A stretch of DNA of 64,000 nucleotides, taken from Sorex araneus. Taxonomy: Eukaryota; Chordata; Mammalia; Eulipotyphla; Soricidae. The position numbers and the translations under genes were made by a program. Location: positions 222,322,223 through 222,386,222 of the forward strand of contig NC_073304.1 of assembly GCF_027595985.1 (NCBI RefSeq), read 5' to 3'. Shown here piece by piece: positions 31,828 through 43,500 of the stretch. Numbering within the stretch: position 1 is the first letter of the stretch; each line of letters begins with the position of its first letter. A model generated the notes under the pieces. It saw nothing but the letters and a program-made list of their open reading frames with translations. It searched no databases and was not told where the DNA came from.

Positions 31828-32232
31828 TTTATTTATTTTTTCCATACCTGGTGATGGGGCTGGAGCGCTAGCACAGCGGGTAGGGTGTTTGCCTTGCACG
31901 CGGCCAACCCGGGTTTGATTCCTCCGCCCCTCTCGGAGAGCCCAGCAAGCAACTGAGAGTATTTCGTCCAAAAGGCAGAGCCTGGCAAGCTACCTGTGGC
32001 GTATTCGATAAGCCAAAACCAGTAACAAGTCTCACAATGGAGATGTTACTGGTGCCCACTCGAGCAAATCGATGAGCAACGGGATGACAGTGACAGACAG
32101 TGACCTGAGGTCACTCCGGGCTCTGTGCTCAGGGATCACTTCTGGTGGTGCACAGGGGTACTGAGGGTTAAACTGGGGTCCACCACATGTGAAGCTGATG
32201 CCTTAAACTCTGTACTTTCTCTCTGGTCCCAA
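31828..32232 (-). repeat. SINE family 1, old, split by a family 2 copy
   Basis: TTATTTATTTTTTCCATACC lies left of the insertion. GGTCACTCCGGGCTCTGTGC to TCTCTGGTCCC lies right of it. Confidence 0.75.
31856..32104 (+). repeat. SINE family 2, full length
   Basis: Complete head and body. The palindrome is damaged (GGCGTATTCGATAAGCC). Tail GATGACAGTGACAGACAGTG. No clean target duplication was found. Confidence 0.92.
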
Positions 32233-33002
32233 GATTTTCTTTTTTTCTTTTCTTTTCTTCTCCTTTTTAAATGGAGAGATAGAGCCAATAGGAGAGATTT
32301 CCAGAACGAGACTCAAGCTGGAGCATAGGCTTAAGAACCAGGAGGGTGTAGAAAGATGGAATTGGCGTGGCTGTTGGTGGCCTCTGCTGGCCATTACTGG
32401 AAGTGTAACATGATCACTACACACCAGCGCCAGGGAAACAGACCACCTTGGGTTGGACACTCAAAGCTTTGAGATGAACATCCATTAGAAGAAAACTTCT
32501 GTTTCATGGGGAGCAGAGAGGCTCCTGTGTGACCTCTGGATACAGGGACTATGGAGATAATCGCAGATTCCCATAGAGGAGGAATCTTTCCTAACTCCGG
32601 CTCCCTCCCAGCTCCCGCAAGAGAGGGAGCCCCTAACTATCAGGGAGATGCCCTGTGGACCCCTTAAATCTGAACCCTTGCCAGGGGCTGTAATTACTGG
32701 AAGTAACACCCCCATATCTTTGAGGATCCGCTTAGAACGCTTACTTCATCTCTATAAAACCATTTGTATACCAACAGGAAATGCTTTCTGGGTGACACTC
32801 ATCTCCTGAGCTACACCCCCGCTCCAGACTGCGGTCTCTGGAAGACCAGTGACCTTCCCCCTGAGGATGAGTCTATTTTATCGACACTCGCTCCTTAAGG
32901 GTCCTGAACAGAATAGGGAAATGCTACACTGCATCAGGCCATGTTTCTCGGTAACATCATGGGATTATTGAGAGAGCCAAAAACAAGTGATCACTTGTAA
33001 GA

Positions 33003-33006
<4 letters not shown>
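32233..33006. other. Spacer, no gene seen
   Basis: Non-SINE sequence without a recognised exon. The right end, GATCACTTGTAAGATCTT, is the target of the next SINE. Confidence 0.4.
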
Positions 33007-33033
<27 letters not shown>

Positions 33034-33191
33034 GGGTCACACCCAGCGATGCTCAGGAGTCACTCCTGGCTCTGCACTCAGGAATTACCCCTGGCCGTGC
33101 TCAGGGGACCATATGGGATGCTGGGAATCGAACCCACATCAGCCGCGTGCAAGGCAAACGCCCTACCCGCTGTGCTATCACTCCAGCCCCA
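33007..33191 (-). repeat. SINE family 1, young
   Basis: An 18-base target duplication (one mismatch) at 32989-33006 and 33192-33209. T run of about 20. Confidence 0.96.
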
Positions 33192-33445
33192 GATCACTTG
33201 TAAAATCTTGAACAGTTTGAGAGGATGGCATTCTATAGGGTCCTTTTCATAGAAATGTTTGTTGAATTAAGTGTTGAATCAAGATGAATTAAGATCTGAC
33301 TTGAAGACAAAGGTAAGGATTGGGACGTAGGCTGCTCTAGAAACGCTAGACGAAAGCCTGCAATTTCCCGTCTCTGCCACCGGGGGTAGCTAATCAATTT
33401 TCCTAATCAGCCTTCATCTTCGGGACTTCCTGTTCTTTTGGACCG

Positions 33446-33575
33446 ATGAGCGATGCTCAGGGTTTACTCCTGGCTCAGTGCTCAGGGGTCTTCCTGGCTG
33501 TGCTTGAGGACCGTATGTAATGTGTAAAATCAAACTCAGGTCAGCAAGAAGGAAGTCAAGGGCTTTAAACCCTAC
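33446..33575 (-). repeat. SINE family 1, old
   Basis: GAGCGATGCTCAGGGTTTAC and GCTCAGGGGTCTTCCTGGCT are clear. The head is mostly lost. Confidence 0.7.
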
Positions 33576-33770
33576 ATCAGGGCTTTCTGTAGAATTTGGT
33601 CAAATTTATGCTGAGCCCCCAGGCCCACCCCAGATTTAAGCAGTCGAGAGGTCGGGGTGAGATGTGCCCCTTGGAACCCAGGACTCCTGCTTTTAGGTGG
33701 ATTTATCAAGAAAAAGACATTTCAGAAATTTCCAAACTAGGTTCCTTCATGTGGTTCTCTCTGGTTCTAT

Positions 33771-33886
33771 AGGCACACCCCACAGTGCTGGGGCTTCCCC
33801 CCACCCTGGGCAGTGCTGGGAGACCATGCGGAGACCGGACTCGAACCCTGGCAACCCACTCAACCCCTGTGCTCTGCTTCTGAGCT
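33771..33886 (-). repeat. SINE family 1, old and short
   Basis: Weak match: ATAGGCACACCCCACAGTGC, CTGGGAGACCATGCGGAGAC, CTGTGCTCTGCTTCTGAGC. Confidence 0.5.
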
Positions 33887-34539
33887 AAGGAGTCGATTTA
33901 ACACCGGGGAGATAGCCCTGCTCTTTCGCAGATTAACTGGCGGGGCTTTGAGGGGGGTTGACGGGGATGCGGGGTGGGGGGGGTGGGGTTGGAGGTATTG
34001 ACGTCTGGGAAATACCGCGACAGGACTCAACGCTTTGCGCACGGAGGAAAAGGTGCTGAGGGGGGTTTAGAGCTCCAGAATTCGGAGGCTGCAGTTAAAA
34101 TCTTTCCTGGGGGCGTTGCGGGAGGCTGGGCGAAGGCGGGCAATGAGCTTAACCCTTTATTTCCTTCTCGGGACTGGAATACTGAGGAAGGATCGTGAGT
34201 TACAGCTTTCTGCAGACAAGGATGTGGGGCCAGCTCCCCACCAGGCAGAAAATACGGTCTCAACTTGTTTGCGAAGACGTTTCCCCATTTTTCTTTTGGG
34301 GGGGGGAATTCTGGGGAGTCTAATATTTCGGCATCCAATCCTGAAATTCTTAAAAGCTGCCCCTGAGTCCAAGGTTCTCTACGCGGTGGGTCCCCTGTTC
34401 TTTTTCAATGGGTGTGTGTGTGTGTGGGGGGGGAGTTTCCTAAACTCCTCTCCCCTTCCCAAACTGGGTAGCAGGATGAGGAGGCCAGGAGAGTCGCTGG
34501 AAGCGGGGCGCGGGAGCCAGCGGGCTGAGGGGGCGGAGA

Positions 34540-35220
34540 CTGACAGTCGCCTTATTAAGGCCCCGCAGGGATGCTCGTGCGCACTCGTCCCCCGCCGCGC
34601 TTTCCCCGGTCAGGGACTCGCAGGAGGTCGCGGCCGCACCGCGTCTCCCAAATTCCACCGTGGGGGGGGCTCTCCGAGCGCCTTTCGCGGGTGGTCCCCG
34701 CGTCTGGCCCCCTCCCTTCGGCTCGGGTCTCCGCCCCCTGGCGCCGCCGCGGCCGCGCCGCTTTAAGAGCGCCGGGAGCATCGCCGAGCGAGCAGCGCCG
34801 AGCGCCGGGCTGCGCTGGAGCCGCCCCGCGAGTCAGGGGCTCCCCGGGGCGCAGGTAGGCGCCCCCCGGCCCGGGGCCAGCTCCCGCTCCAGGGTTCCGG
34901 TCTTCTTTTCGTCTTGGCACGGTACTTGCGGCCCTGTTCTCCGGGTTCAGTCTTGCGGCGCCTCTTCCTCCGGGCTGCCCCCTCCCTCTGCACCTCCCAC
35001 CCGGGTCTCTGTTTTTCGGGGTCTCCTACAGAGAGACCAGCCCTGCTGCCCACTGACGCTCGCCCGGGCCCCGCGGCGGCGGCTCCAGAGCGCTCCCGGC
35101 ACCGGGCGGTGGTGGTGGGGGGTGATGGTGGGGGGGTCGCGTGTCCGCGCTGCCTCTCGTGGGGGGCTGCGCGGATCCCGGGGACTTCGGAGCCCCGCAT
35201 TACGTAAGAGCCGCACTATT
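34540..35220 (+). promoter_or_regulatory. MPP2: CpG island, main MPP2 promoter
   Basis: Very dense CpG with no SINE. CGCTTTAAGAGCGCC at about 34760 is a weak TATA-like element, and an exon with a good donor follows. Placement about 2.7 kb upstream of the first coding exon fits a promoter for the isoform starting MPVAAT. Confidence 0.7.
34780..34854 (+). other. MPP2: MPP2 non-coding exon 1
   Basis: The 5' end is approximate. The donor GGCGCAG/GTAGGC ends the exon at 34854. It is inferred to splice to the acceptor at 37517. Confidence 0.5.
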
Positions 35221-37060
35221 GGAGCTTCCGGGGGCGGGGGCGCGAGCCGGAGGGTATGGGGGTCCCCCGGGAGCCTCGGCCGTCCCTGGGTGGGGTCCTG
35301 CCTGGGAAAGGTCCGCGCTGCCCCGTGGCCCCTCGGACTGTGGTCCTGGACCCGGGCCGGGGTCTCCGGGCTAGGGTTAGGGCCTGGAGGCCAGGGCAGG
35401 AGTCGTCTCCGAAAGCGGGGAGTCAGGGTCTGAAAGTTAGGTCAACCGAGGAGGGGGACAGAGTGAGGAGGGTGAGATGACTGGGGGGGGGGGGGGCACG
35501 GATTTAGTGACCTCATCCCCCGTCTCCCGCGGGCGCAAGCAAAGAGCCTCTTTCATGGCTCACTACACGCCCCCCGTCCCCCCGGGTCCTAGCGCCCCGC
35601 GTGTTCCGGCCGATCTCAGGAATTGGAGGGGGGTTGCGATTTGATAATGCGTGCGGATCCCACAGACCTCCGGATTTCCTTCTTCCGTCCCCCCAGTCTG
35701 TCCGGCCCCTCCTCACGACCTGTCTGCCTCTAAAGCGCCTTTTGTCAAACCTGTCTCCTCTGCATCGCTTTATATATGTATCGATGGAGCGGTGCTCGGG
35801 GACAAGCTCCCCCTTTAAGGCCGGTCCCCTCACCTAGCACACTTGGGGTGATGTGGACCGCCTGCAGGTAGGGGTGAGAGAGCTGCTGGGCCCGGGGATT
35901 TAGGAAGATGTGGCGCGGGCTCCCAGATGTGGGGTCTCGGCCCTTGGCCAGGAGCCAGGCTGGCTCGCCTGGCACCGCTGTTCTGGGGGGGGGGGGGGGC
36001 CGACGGCTCCGCCTCTCGGAGGCCAGGGTGGGGGTGGGGTCGAGCTAGCTGGTGCCGTGGGAACCGAGTTTTCCGGGAGAGGACCATAGCGGGCAGGGCC
36101 AGGATTAGGGAACAGGACCCACCTCCACCGTCTAGGGAAGAAGGACCCTGAGACCTCTGTGGGAGATTCCGGCGGGGGTGGGGGTGGGGGTGGGAGCTCC
36201 TGGTTCAAAGTGTCAGATCAGCGGGGGGCGGAAGGATTCCTAGGCTGCTCTCTAGGAATAGACACAGCAGGGGTTGGCAGCGGGGCCACTGGCTGGCACT
36301 GCGGATCCTGGGCATCCCTCCCAGCCTGGGTGCTAGCCTGCAGGATTGCCCTTTCTCTCTCTGAGCGCTCCTTTCTCCCGTCCTCAAGGGCAAGTCCAGG
36401 AGGAAAGGGAGCTCCCCCACCCACACCCACACACTTTGCCATTTTAGCTCCCTGAGCTCAGGGGATCTGAGCCTGAGGAGGAGGCTGGGGGTGAGAGGGT
36501 CCAGAAGAGCAGGGAGAGGAATGGAGAGATGCTACCCAGGGCCTAACCTGCCTTCAGTCCTCAAGTGGGCACTGCCAGCTGCTTCCCTCCACCCCCTACC
36601 CCTGCTGTGAGCCACTGCTTCCTGTTGTCATAGCAACTGGGAATTAGGGTTTCTCCAGCAGTACAAGGCCTGGAAGGCAAAGGGGGAAATTACCCCCTAG
36701 GAGAGCGGGGTGTCCCTGTCTTCCTTGGGGAGGCTCCAGACTGGGAAGTTGGGCTGCTGATTCTCCTAGAGCCCTTCCCCACCCCTGCCCCCAGTCCCAG
36801 CTCTGGACTTGGAAGGAGGCAGGTGAGAAGGAGGAAGCCAGAGAGTCCTTGGAGGGCTCATTGAACCAGCCAGATGTTGGAGCGCGTGTCTATACCTTTA
36901 TTCTGAGCACCTGACCTCATGGAGCTGATGGGTGGGAACACCCACTTCTCTTGCTTTTCTTGACCACATTCAGGATTCTTAACCACCCTCTCTCGAAGGG
37001 AATAAAAAAAAAGACAGCAGCACTTAGTTCTTTTAACACTCACAAAACCTGGGTTTTCTT

Positions 37061-37263
37061 GGGGCTGGAGCAATAGCACAGCAGATTTGCCTTGCATGCA
37101 GCTAACCCAGGTTCGAGTCCCAGCATCCCATATGGTCTCCTGAGCACCGACAGGGGTAATTCCTGAGTGCAGAGCCAGGAGTAACCCCTGTGCATCACCA
37201 GGTGTGACCCAAAAAGGAAAAAAAAACCCAAAAAACAAAAACAAAAAAACCAACCAAACAAAC
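37061..37263 (+). repeat. SINE family 1 in MPP2 intron 1
   Basis: Small deletion in the head (CACAGCAGATTTGCC). Complex CAAA-rich tail. AAAACCTGGGTTTTCT before and AAAATCTGGGTTTTCT after are the target duplication. Confidence 0.94.
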
Positions 37264-37517
37264 AAAAATCTGGGTTTTCTCTGCGTGCTCCACCAGCTTT
37301 GTGCCTTTGGGGACAATAGGTCGCCCCTTGGCTTGTCTCCTTGGAGAAATGGGTTTACCAGAGCTATTCCTCCTGCCTCCTCGTACACTGGTGCCATCCA
37401 CGCTGTGGCCATTTGCCGTCTCCCTCACAGTTTTGGCTCTTCCAAGAGCCCATGCTTTTGGTTCCTTCAGCTACTCTGCCCTTCCGCTGCCTCATGCTCC
37501 TCTCTCCTCTCCTCCAG

Positions 37518-37581
37518 GAGAGACGGCCCTGAGCCTGTGCTGGCCTCACCATGCCGGTCGCTGCCACGACCTCTGAGTCTG
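37518..37581 (+). CDS. MPP2: MPP2 exon 2: 5' leader and first start codon
   Basis: Acceptor CTCCTCCAG ends at 37517, leader 37518-37550, ATG at 37551, donor G/GTAAGA after 37581. Encodes MPVAATTSES plus one base, matching the human start MPVAAT. The split codon is completed by CC of the 41862 exon to give Ala. Confidence 0.9.
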
Positions 37582-40500
37582 GTAAGAATCAGGGTGTGAA
37601 GATGGTCCAAATATCAGTGGTGGGAAGGGTACCAGGTGGGGGAATTGGAGGGTAGGGGCGGGGAAGCCACTGGTTCATGGAAGAACAAACTTCCCAGGGG
37701 CCGGAGAGATAAGACAGTGGGTAGGGCATTTGCCTTGCAAGTGGCCAACCCAGGTTCAGTCCCTAGTACCACCTGAGTCCCACCAGGGGTAAGTCCTGAA
37801 CACCTCCAAAACAAAAAGGAGTATGTGGCCCTCTACTGCTCCATCCAGCCCCTTGGCTTAGTCTTGGCTGTCTCTCCTGGGTGGTGGCGAGCATGTGGCG
37901 GCTCCAGGTTGGGGTCACCTCCACGGAAAGCAGGGGTGTGCATGCTCCAGAGATTAGCAATGGCCTGGGGTCGACTAGGCAGAGAAGTAGTTCCAAGGAG
38001 TTGGGAGGTGGAAGGTCTGCAGCTGCCCTGCTCAGAGTGGAAGTCTCTGTGCAGTGGTGACAGGTGGGACCAGGAGTAGATGGGCAGAGGGCGGCGATGG
38101 GGACGGGCCAGGTGCCGGGTCAGGAAGACTGGCCTCTCCCTTCTTAGGAGCTTTAGGGCAAGGCACGAGCCAGCAGGAGTAGCTGCATCCACTCTGGGAG
38201 CTGCATCGCCGTCTTCCTCCTTCATGGTGGCTGGGGTGAGGCTTAGGCAAGGTCAGGGGAAACCTTGTCTCTCTCAGCCCGGATCTGGGGCCAGTCACCT
38301 CCGTTTTCGAGCCTCAATTTCCCCAGAGGTATCGGGAAAGATGAGACCTTCGTGTGTCTGAAGCCCGGGTCCCTTTGCGAATCTGAGGCCAGACGGTGCC
38401 CCTCTGTGTGAACTCTGTCCACCCAGAGCCTCATGCGGCCCCTTTAAGTGCTTTCAGGGAGCTACTAGGTGATGTTTCCAAGCCAGGGGTCCTCAAAGGG
38501 CCCAAACACCTGTCAGCAGCTCTGCCCTGACAGTGTCTGGACTCCCTCTGCCCAGGCAGCCCCTCCCCTGCCTCCAGGCCCCGTTGCTGCCCCCACCCCC
38601 CCCGCCAGGTTGCCCAGGCCCAAGTGCCAGGGCCTGCCAGTCCCCGTGAGAGCCTGAGCCAGGAAAGCTGCTGAGTGGCCAGGGGCCAACTGTAACTCCT
38701 GCTTCCCACGGGAGGCAGTTCCTGCCTCTCTCACTGTCCCCCGTGCTGCCCCCTGGAGGGACTCAGGGCCATCACCTCCCATTCAGCCTGCTGGGCCTCT
38801 TGACTTCTCCCTGCTCCAGCCTGCTGGGCCCTTCTGTAAGCTGCTTAGGGGTTAACTAAGCCCACCCCCTGAGCCTCTGATTAAACCTCTCAATCTGGGG
38901 TGCCCAGGAAACGTGAGCAGTGCCATGCAGGGAGAAGGGGGAGAAGAGCTTGCTGTGGCCGCTTGATGGAGTCCTAGCAGGGGACAGGGTAGGGAGTGGC
39001 CTCGGGGTTTGGCTCTGGGCCTGCTTCCTCAGAGGCGCTGCTCCTCTGGGCGCCATGTCAGAGGTGCTTGCCTTCCCTTACCTCAAGAAAAGACAGAAGC
39101 AAGTTGTGAAGAAGTGACAAGAGACTCCAAGGCACCCTCTGTGCCTGCCCTGAATTTGGGGGGTGAGGATGGGAGGGGGTCTGCCTTTCTCATTGGTGCT
39201 TGTTGCATGCCTCAAAGATCTGAAAGGGACAACCATGCCTGAAGCTCCCACAAGCCCACTTGGGTCCTCTGCCTGCTCCATTCCTCCCCAGGGTCATTAT
39301 CCCTGAGGGAGGACATGTGTGGGGGTCTTCTCTCTGCACAGACCCTAACTCCACTAGACAGACAATGGAATAATTTGGGAGTTGAGAGACCTAGCCCCAG
39401 GATTCCTGCGCCTGCAGCCTTGCCCTCTCGTTGCCTCCTTCCTTCCCATCCAGGCTAGGATGAGGGGCTCATTTTATGGGCATGGTCCCTTTAAATCTCT
39501 CTTGCATCCCCTGGGTAATGTCCTGGTGTGTAATCCCCACCTGCTGCCATGGCAACCAGGGGTACCAAGCGACCAGGTGCCAGCTCCTCTGAGAATGGTT
39601 GTCTAGTGGCAGAGACAGCACCTGAAGGTGCCCGCTGGGGACCCTGGGTCTCAGGGGGATGGAGGCGCCGCCCTCTGCTGAGGGCGTCCTTGTCCATTCC
39701 CGCCCTCAATTCCAGGACTGCCCCCAGGGGTTCAACTCCATATCTATAAGCTCTCCCTGGGGGCCCTCCCTTACTCATTGGTCTCCACCTTGAGAGATGT
39801 GCAGTGGGAAGGACTTCCCTGCACACCCCCAACCCCACTTTTTCTCCTGGCCCTGCCCTGCGCACCCCCAACCCCACTTTTTTTTCTGGCCCTGCCCCTC
39901 CGCAACCTTCCTCCCGGCTGGCTAGGAGGGGACGGATGCTTTCGGGACTTTGCTCCAAAACACGGTGGAACCACGACCTCCGCCGGTAGAAATCTGAGCG
40001 TTGGTGGGGCACGGAGAGGAGGCTCCTTTGAACCTCTGAGCCTTGTAAAGGAGAGGAGAGACCAGGGGGTACCCAGACGGTGCGTTAGAGGCAATTGCAG
40101 AGGAGTGGGTGGGAACAAGGTAGGCCCGCCTCCCACTTCCCCGTAGCTGGGCAGTGCGAGCTCTGAGCATCATCCCGGTCCTGACGCTTAGCCCCAACCG
40201 TCAGCCACCTTCTGCGCCTCCCCCAGAGGCACTAACAGGCGGGGACCTGGCACCCCAGGAGTAGGACTCTGTCTCACCGCCCCCTCCCATTCCTTTTACT
40301 CCCCCTCCCACTCGTCGGCACCACTCGGGGCTCGAGCCAATCAGCAAGGCCGCCAGGGCAGCTGCGTCTTACTATTGGCTGCTCCAGCCGAAGGCGCTCC
40401 CCGAGTCCCGCCTTCGTCTGCGCGCCCCCCTCGGGCTGGGAAGGGCCCGCGCTGTGTGGAGGCGACACCCGGGGACCCCTGCTCTGAGAGGGGCACAGCC

Positions 40501-43500
40501 ATGGCGGCCAGCCCGGGCAGCGGGGCCTCCTTGGAGGGTATATCCCTGGGCTCCTCCGAGGAAGCTGAGCTCCAGAGGGAAGGTAGGGAAAGGCGGGGCG
40601 GGGAGGCCGGGGGCACAGCTGGCCCCGCGGGGCTGTGGGCATCCGGGGAGGGTGTCCAGCGAGTCACTCCGGGGAGCCTGAGGGTCTGGGGGTGCAGACT
40701 TCCAGGAGAGTGGCCTGAGCGGAGGCGGCGCTCTCTCCTCCCGCGGCTAGGGAGCCAGGAGGGTGGAACCCAGGGACCCCCCGAGGAAAATCAGGGAGGG
40801 GCCCTCCCTGGCCTCTTGCAGGTCTCTGGCCAGTGCCAAGCCCGGTGGGGGAGGGGTACGGAGGAGGGAGGGCTCTTGAGGGTTGGCTTGGCCATTGTCT
40901 CCGGAGAAAGTGAGGCAGGGAACAGGGTGCCATGCCGCCAGTTAGTTCCAGCACCCCCTCCTCCCACCCCCAGGGTATGCTGACAAGTGTGGTGAGAGGT
41001 GACAGGGACCGTCCCCACCCCCTCGTCCCCCAGTTAGTGCTGCGATGCTGACTAGGCGTGGGTGGCAGCGTGGCAGCCTAATGATACCCCCTGCCCATCT
41101 CTACCCCAGCTGGGCACACTCGGCATCTCCCTCCCCCAGAACCTGCCACTGCTGCCACCTCTGCTGGGGGACGGGTGGATGACGACAGCCCCTCCTTGGA
41201 CCTCAGCAGCCTCCGAGGGGCTCCGTGTCGGGGGGTTCTCATGTCCGTGGTGCTATCCTGTCCCAGACCGGTCCCCCAGCTGTCTGCTCAGCCCTTTGGT
41301 GCCTATGGCCGTGCCAGGCTCTAGGGTGCCTTCTACCCAGCTCCAGCCAGTGTTCCAGACATCGACTGTGGCATCCTCTGGTCTTCGTGGCTTTCTCAGG
41401 GATAATGGATTACTGCCCGTTAGAGCTCTGGGGGTTTCTGTCCAGCAGCCAGGCCAGCCCACCCATTGTACAGCAGGGGAAGACTGAGGCCAGGGAGGGG
41501 CAGTGACTTGTACTGGTCACACGGAATAATGATGCCCAGCCTGCATCCAGAAACTAGCTCCCTGGGCCTCTTCAGTCACCCCAGAGAAGGAGCAAGAAGT
41601 CTGGGGCTCTTGGATCCCCAGAATCAGGAACCTGACACCTGTTTTCCTTTCTCCCTCCCCCCCCACTTTCTGCTGCCTGGAGCCTCCCACCTGCCCTGCC
41701 TGGCAACAGCTGGGCAGGAGGGCAGAGGGCAGGAGTTGCACCCCTGAGCATCCGCCTGGTGCCCAAGCAAGGCTGGGAGGGGAGTTGTTGGGGGAGAGGC
41801 GTGGGGGGTGCCCCTGTGCCTCCTCCTGTGCGTGTCTCACTGGCTGTTCCTCCTCCCCCAGCCATGCAGCAGGTCCTGGACAACTTGGGATCCCTTCCCA
41901 ATGCCACGGGCGCCGCCGAACTGGACCTGATCTTCCTTCGAGGCATTATGGAAAGTCCCATAGTGAGATCGTTGGCCAAGGTACAGTCCTCCGGGGAGAG
42001 ACAGCGTGATGGGCTGGGGGGGGGTCAGCCCCAGGGGCCGCCATGATCAGGGGATACCTGGAGGGGCCTATGTGTGAGGCAGATGAGTATAAGGAACTGC
42101 GGATAGTGGGCTGCAGCCCCTCTGGGCTGGTAGGCATGTGGGCTGGGCGCCTGATGGCTGCCAGGTTGTGTAGGGTTGATGGGGGCAATGCCTTTGGACA
42201 CTTCGTAAAGTTGCCCTGTTTTTTGAGGTGAGGGCCCACATCCAGCAATGCTCAGGGGTTCCCCAGAGCTCTGAACTCAGGTCCACAGGAGATGCCAGAG
42301 ACTGAACACAGGTCACTGTATCACTGTAGCACTGTCGTCCCGTTGCTCATCGATTTGATCGAGTGGGCACCAGTTACATCTCCATTTTGAGACTTATTGT
42401 TACTGTTTTGGCATATCGAATACGCCACGGGGAGCTTGCCAGGTCAGCAAGGCTCTCCCCGCTACACTATCTCTACAGCCCCTAAAGTTGCCTTTTTTGT
42501 TTGATTCTTGGCTTTTTGGGTCCCACCTGGCGATGCTCGGGGGTTACTCCTGGCTGTGAGCTCAGGAATCACTCCTGGAGGTGTTTGGGGAACTATATGG
42601 GATGCCGGGGATCGAACCTGGGTCAGCTGCATGCAAGGCAATTGCCCTCCTTGCTGTACTATTGCTCCGGCCCCTAAAGTTGACTTTTAGAGGTCATCTG
42701 CCACTCCTCAGGCCACTCCACCAGGCAGGCAAAGCAACACGACATTCTGCCAACAGCCTGGTGAGCAGCTGCTCTAGGTTATTTGGGAGCCTAGTGGTCA
42801 AGGAAGGCTTCCTGGAGGAAGGAGCCCTTGAGCAGAACCTTAACCATGAGGAGGGCATTTGGGGCTGTGGGAAGATCTTGAGCAGAAACAGAAGTGAGGA
42901 AGAGGCAGAGGCGGGAGGGGACTGAGTGTGAGGCTGCAGCTGCAGGTGCGAGACGGAGCGTGAGCCTGGAGTCGCAGGGTTCCGGGGGCCATGGGGAGCA
43001 CGCTGGTGTCCACGGGGAAGGTGGATGGAGGCCATGGTGGGATCTGGGGAGCCTGGAGCCCCCCCGTTGACCCTGAGATCTGCGTCACAACCTTGAGGGA
43101 GATCAGACACTCCAGGAAGCCTAGACAGGTGTGACAGGGGCAGGGAGGGGACCCGGGGGGGGGCACCAGGGGTCCTGCCCAGGGTTGCAGGAGGTAGGAA
43201 GGGGAGAGAGGAGAAGGCGCCCTCACTGTGTGGGAGCTGAGGCTGGGGACTCAGGGGGTCACACCCCCTTGCTGCCACTTCTCAGGGCAGCGGGGAGCAT
43301 GTTTGCTGCAACCAGAGGCAGACAGAAGGGGGTCAGGAGTGACAGGGTGAGGGAAAGTGAGGGGGTCCCCCGCCATTGCAGACAGTTCCTGAGCCCCAGC
43401 AGGAGCGATTCCTGAGCACAGAGCCAGAATAGCCCCTGAGAACTGGCTCTGGCGCCCCAAGTCTCCCTCCCCCGCCCCGCCAAACAGATGCTGGGGAAAG

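Noticed and set aside
34660-35433. 257-codon forward frame in the MPP2 CpG island
   Set aside because: GC-driven absence of stops. The credible content here is a short non-coding exon with a donor at 34854.
40583-40983. Continuation of the 40501 start exon past its donor
   Set aside because: A good donor (AG/GTAGGG) lies at 40582 and its phase matches the next MPP2 exon. The downstream part is Gly/Arg-rich filler.
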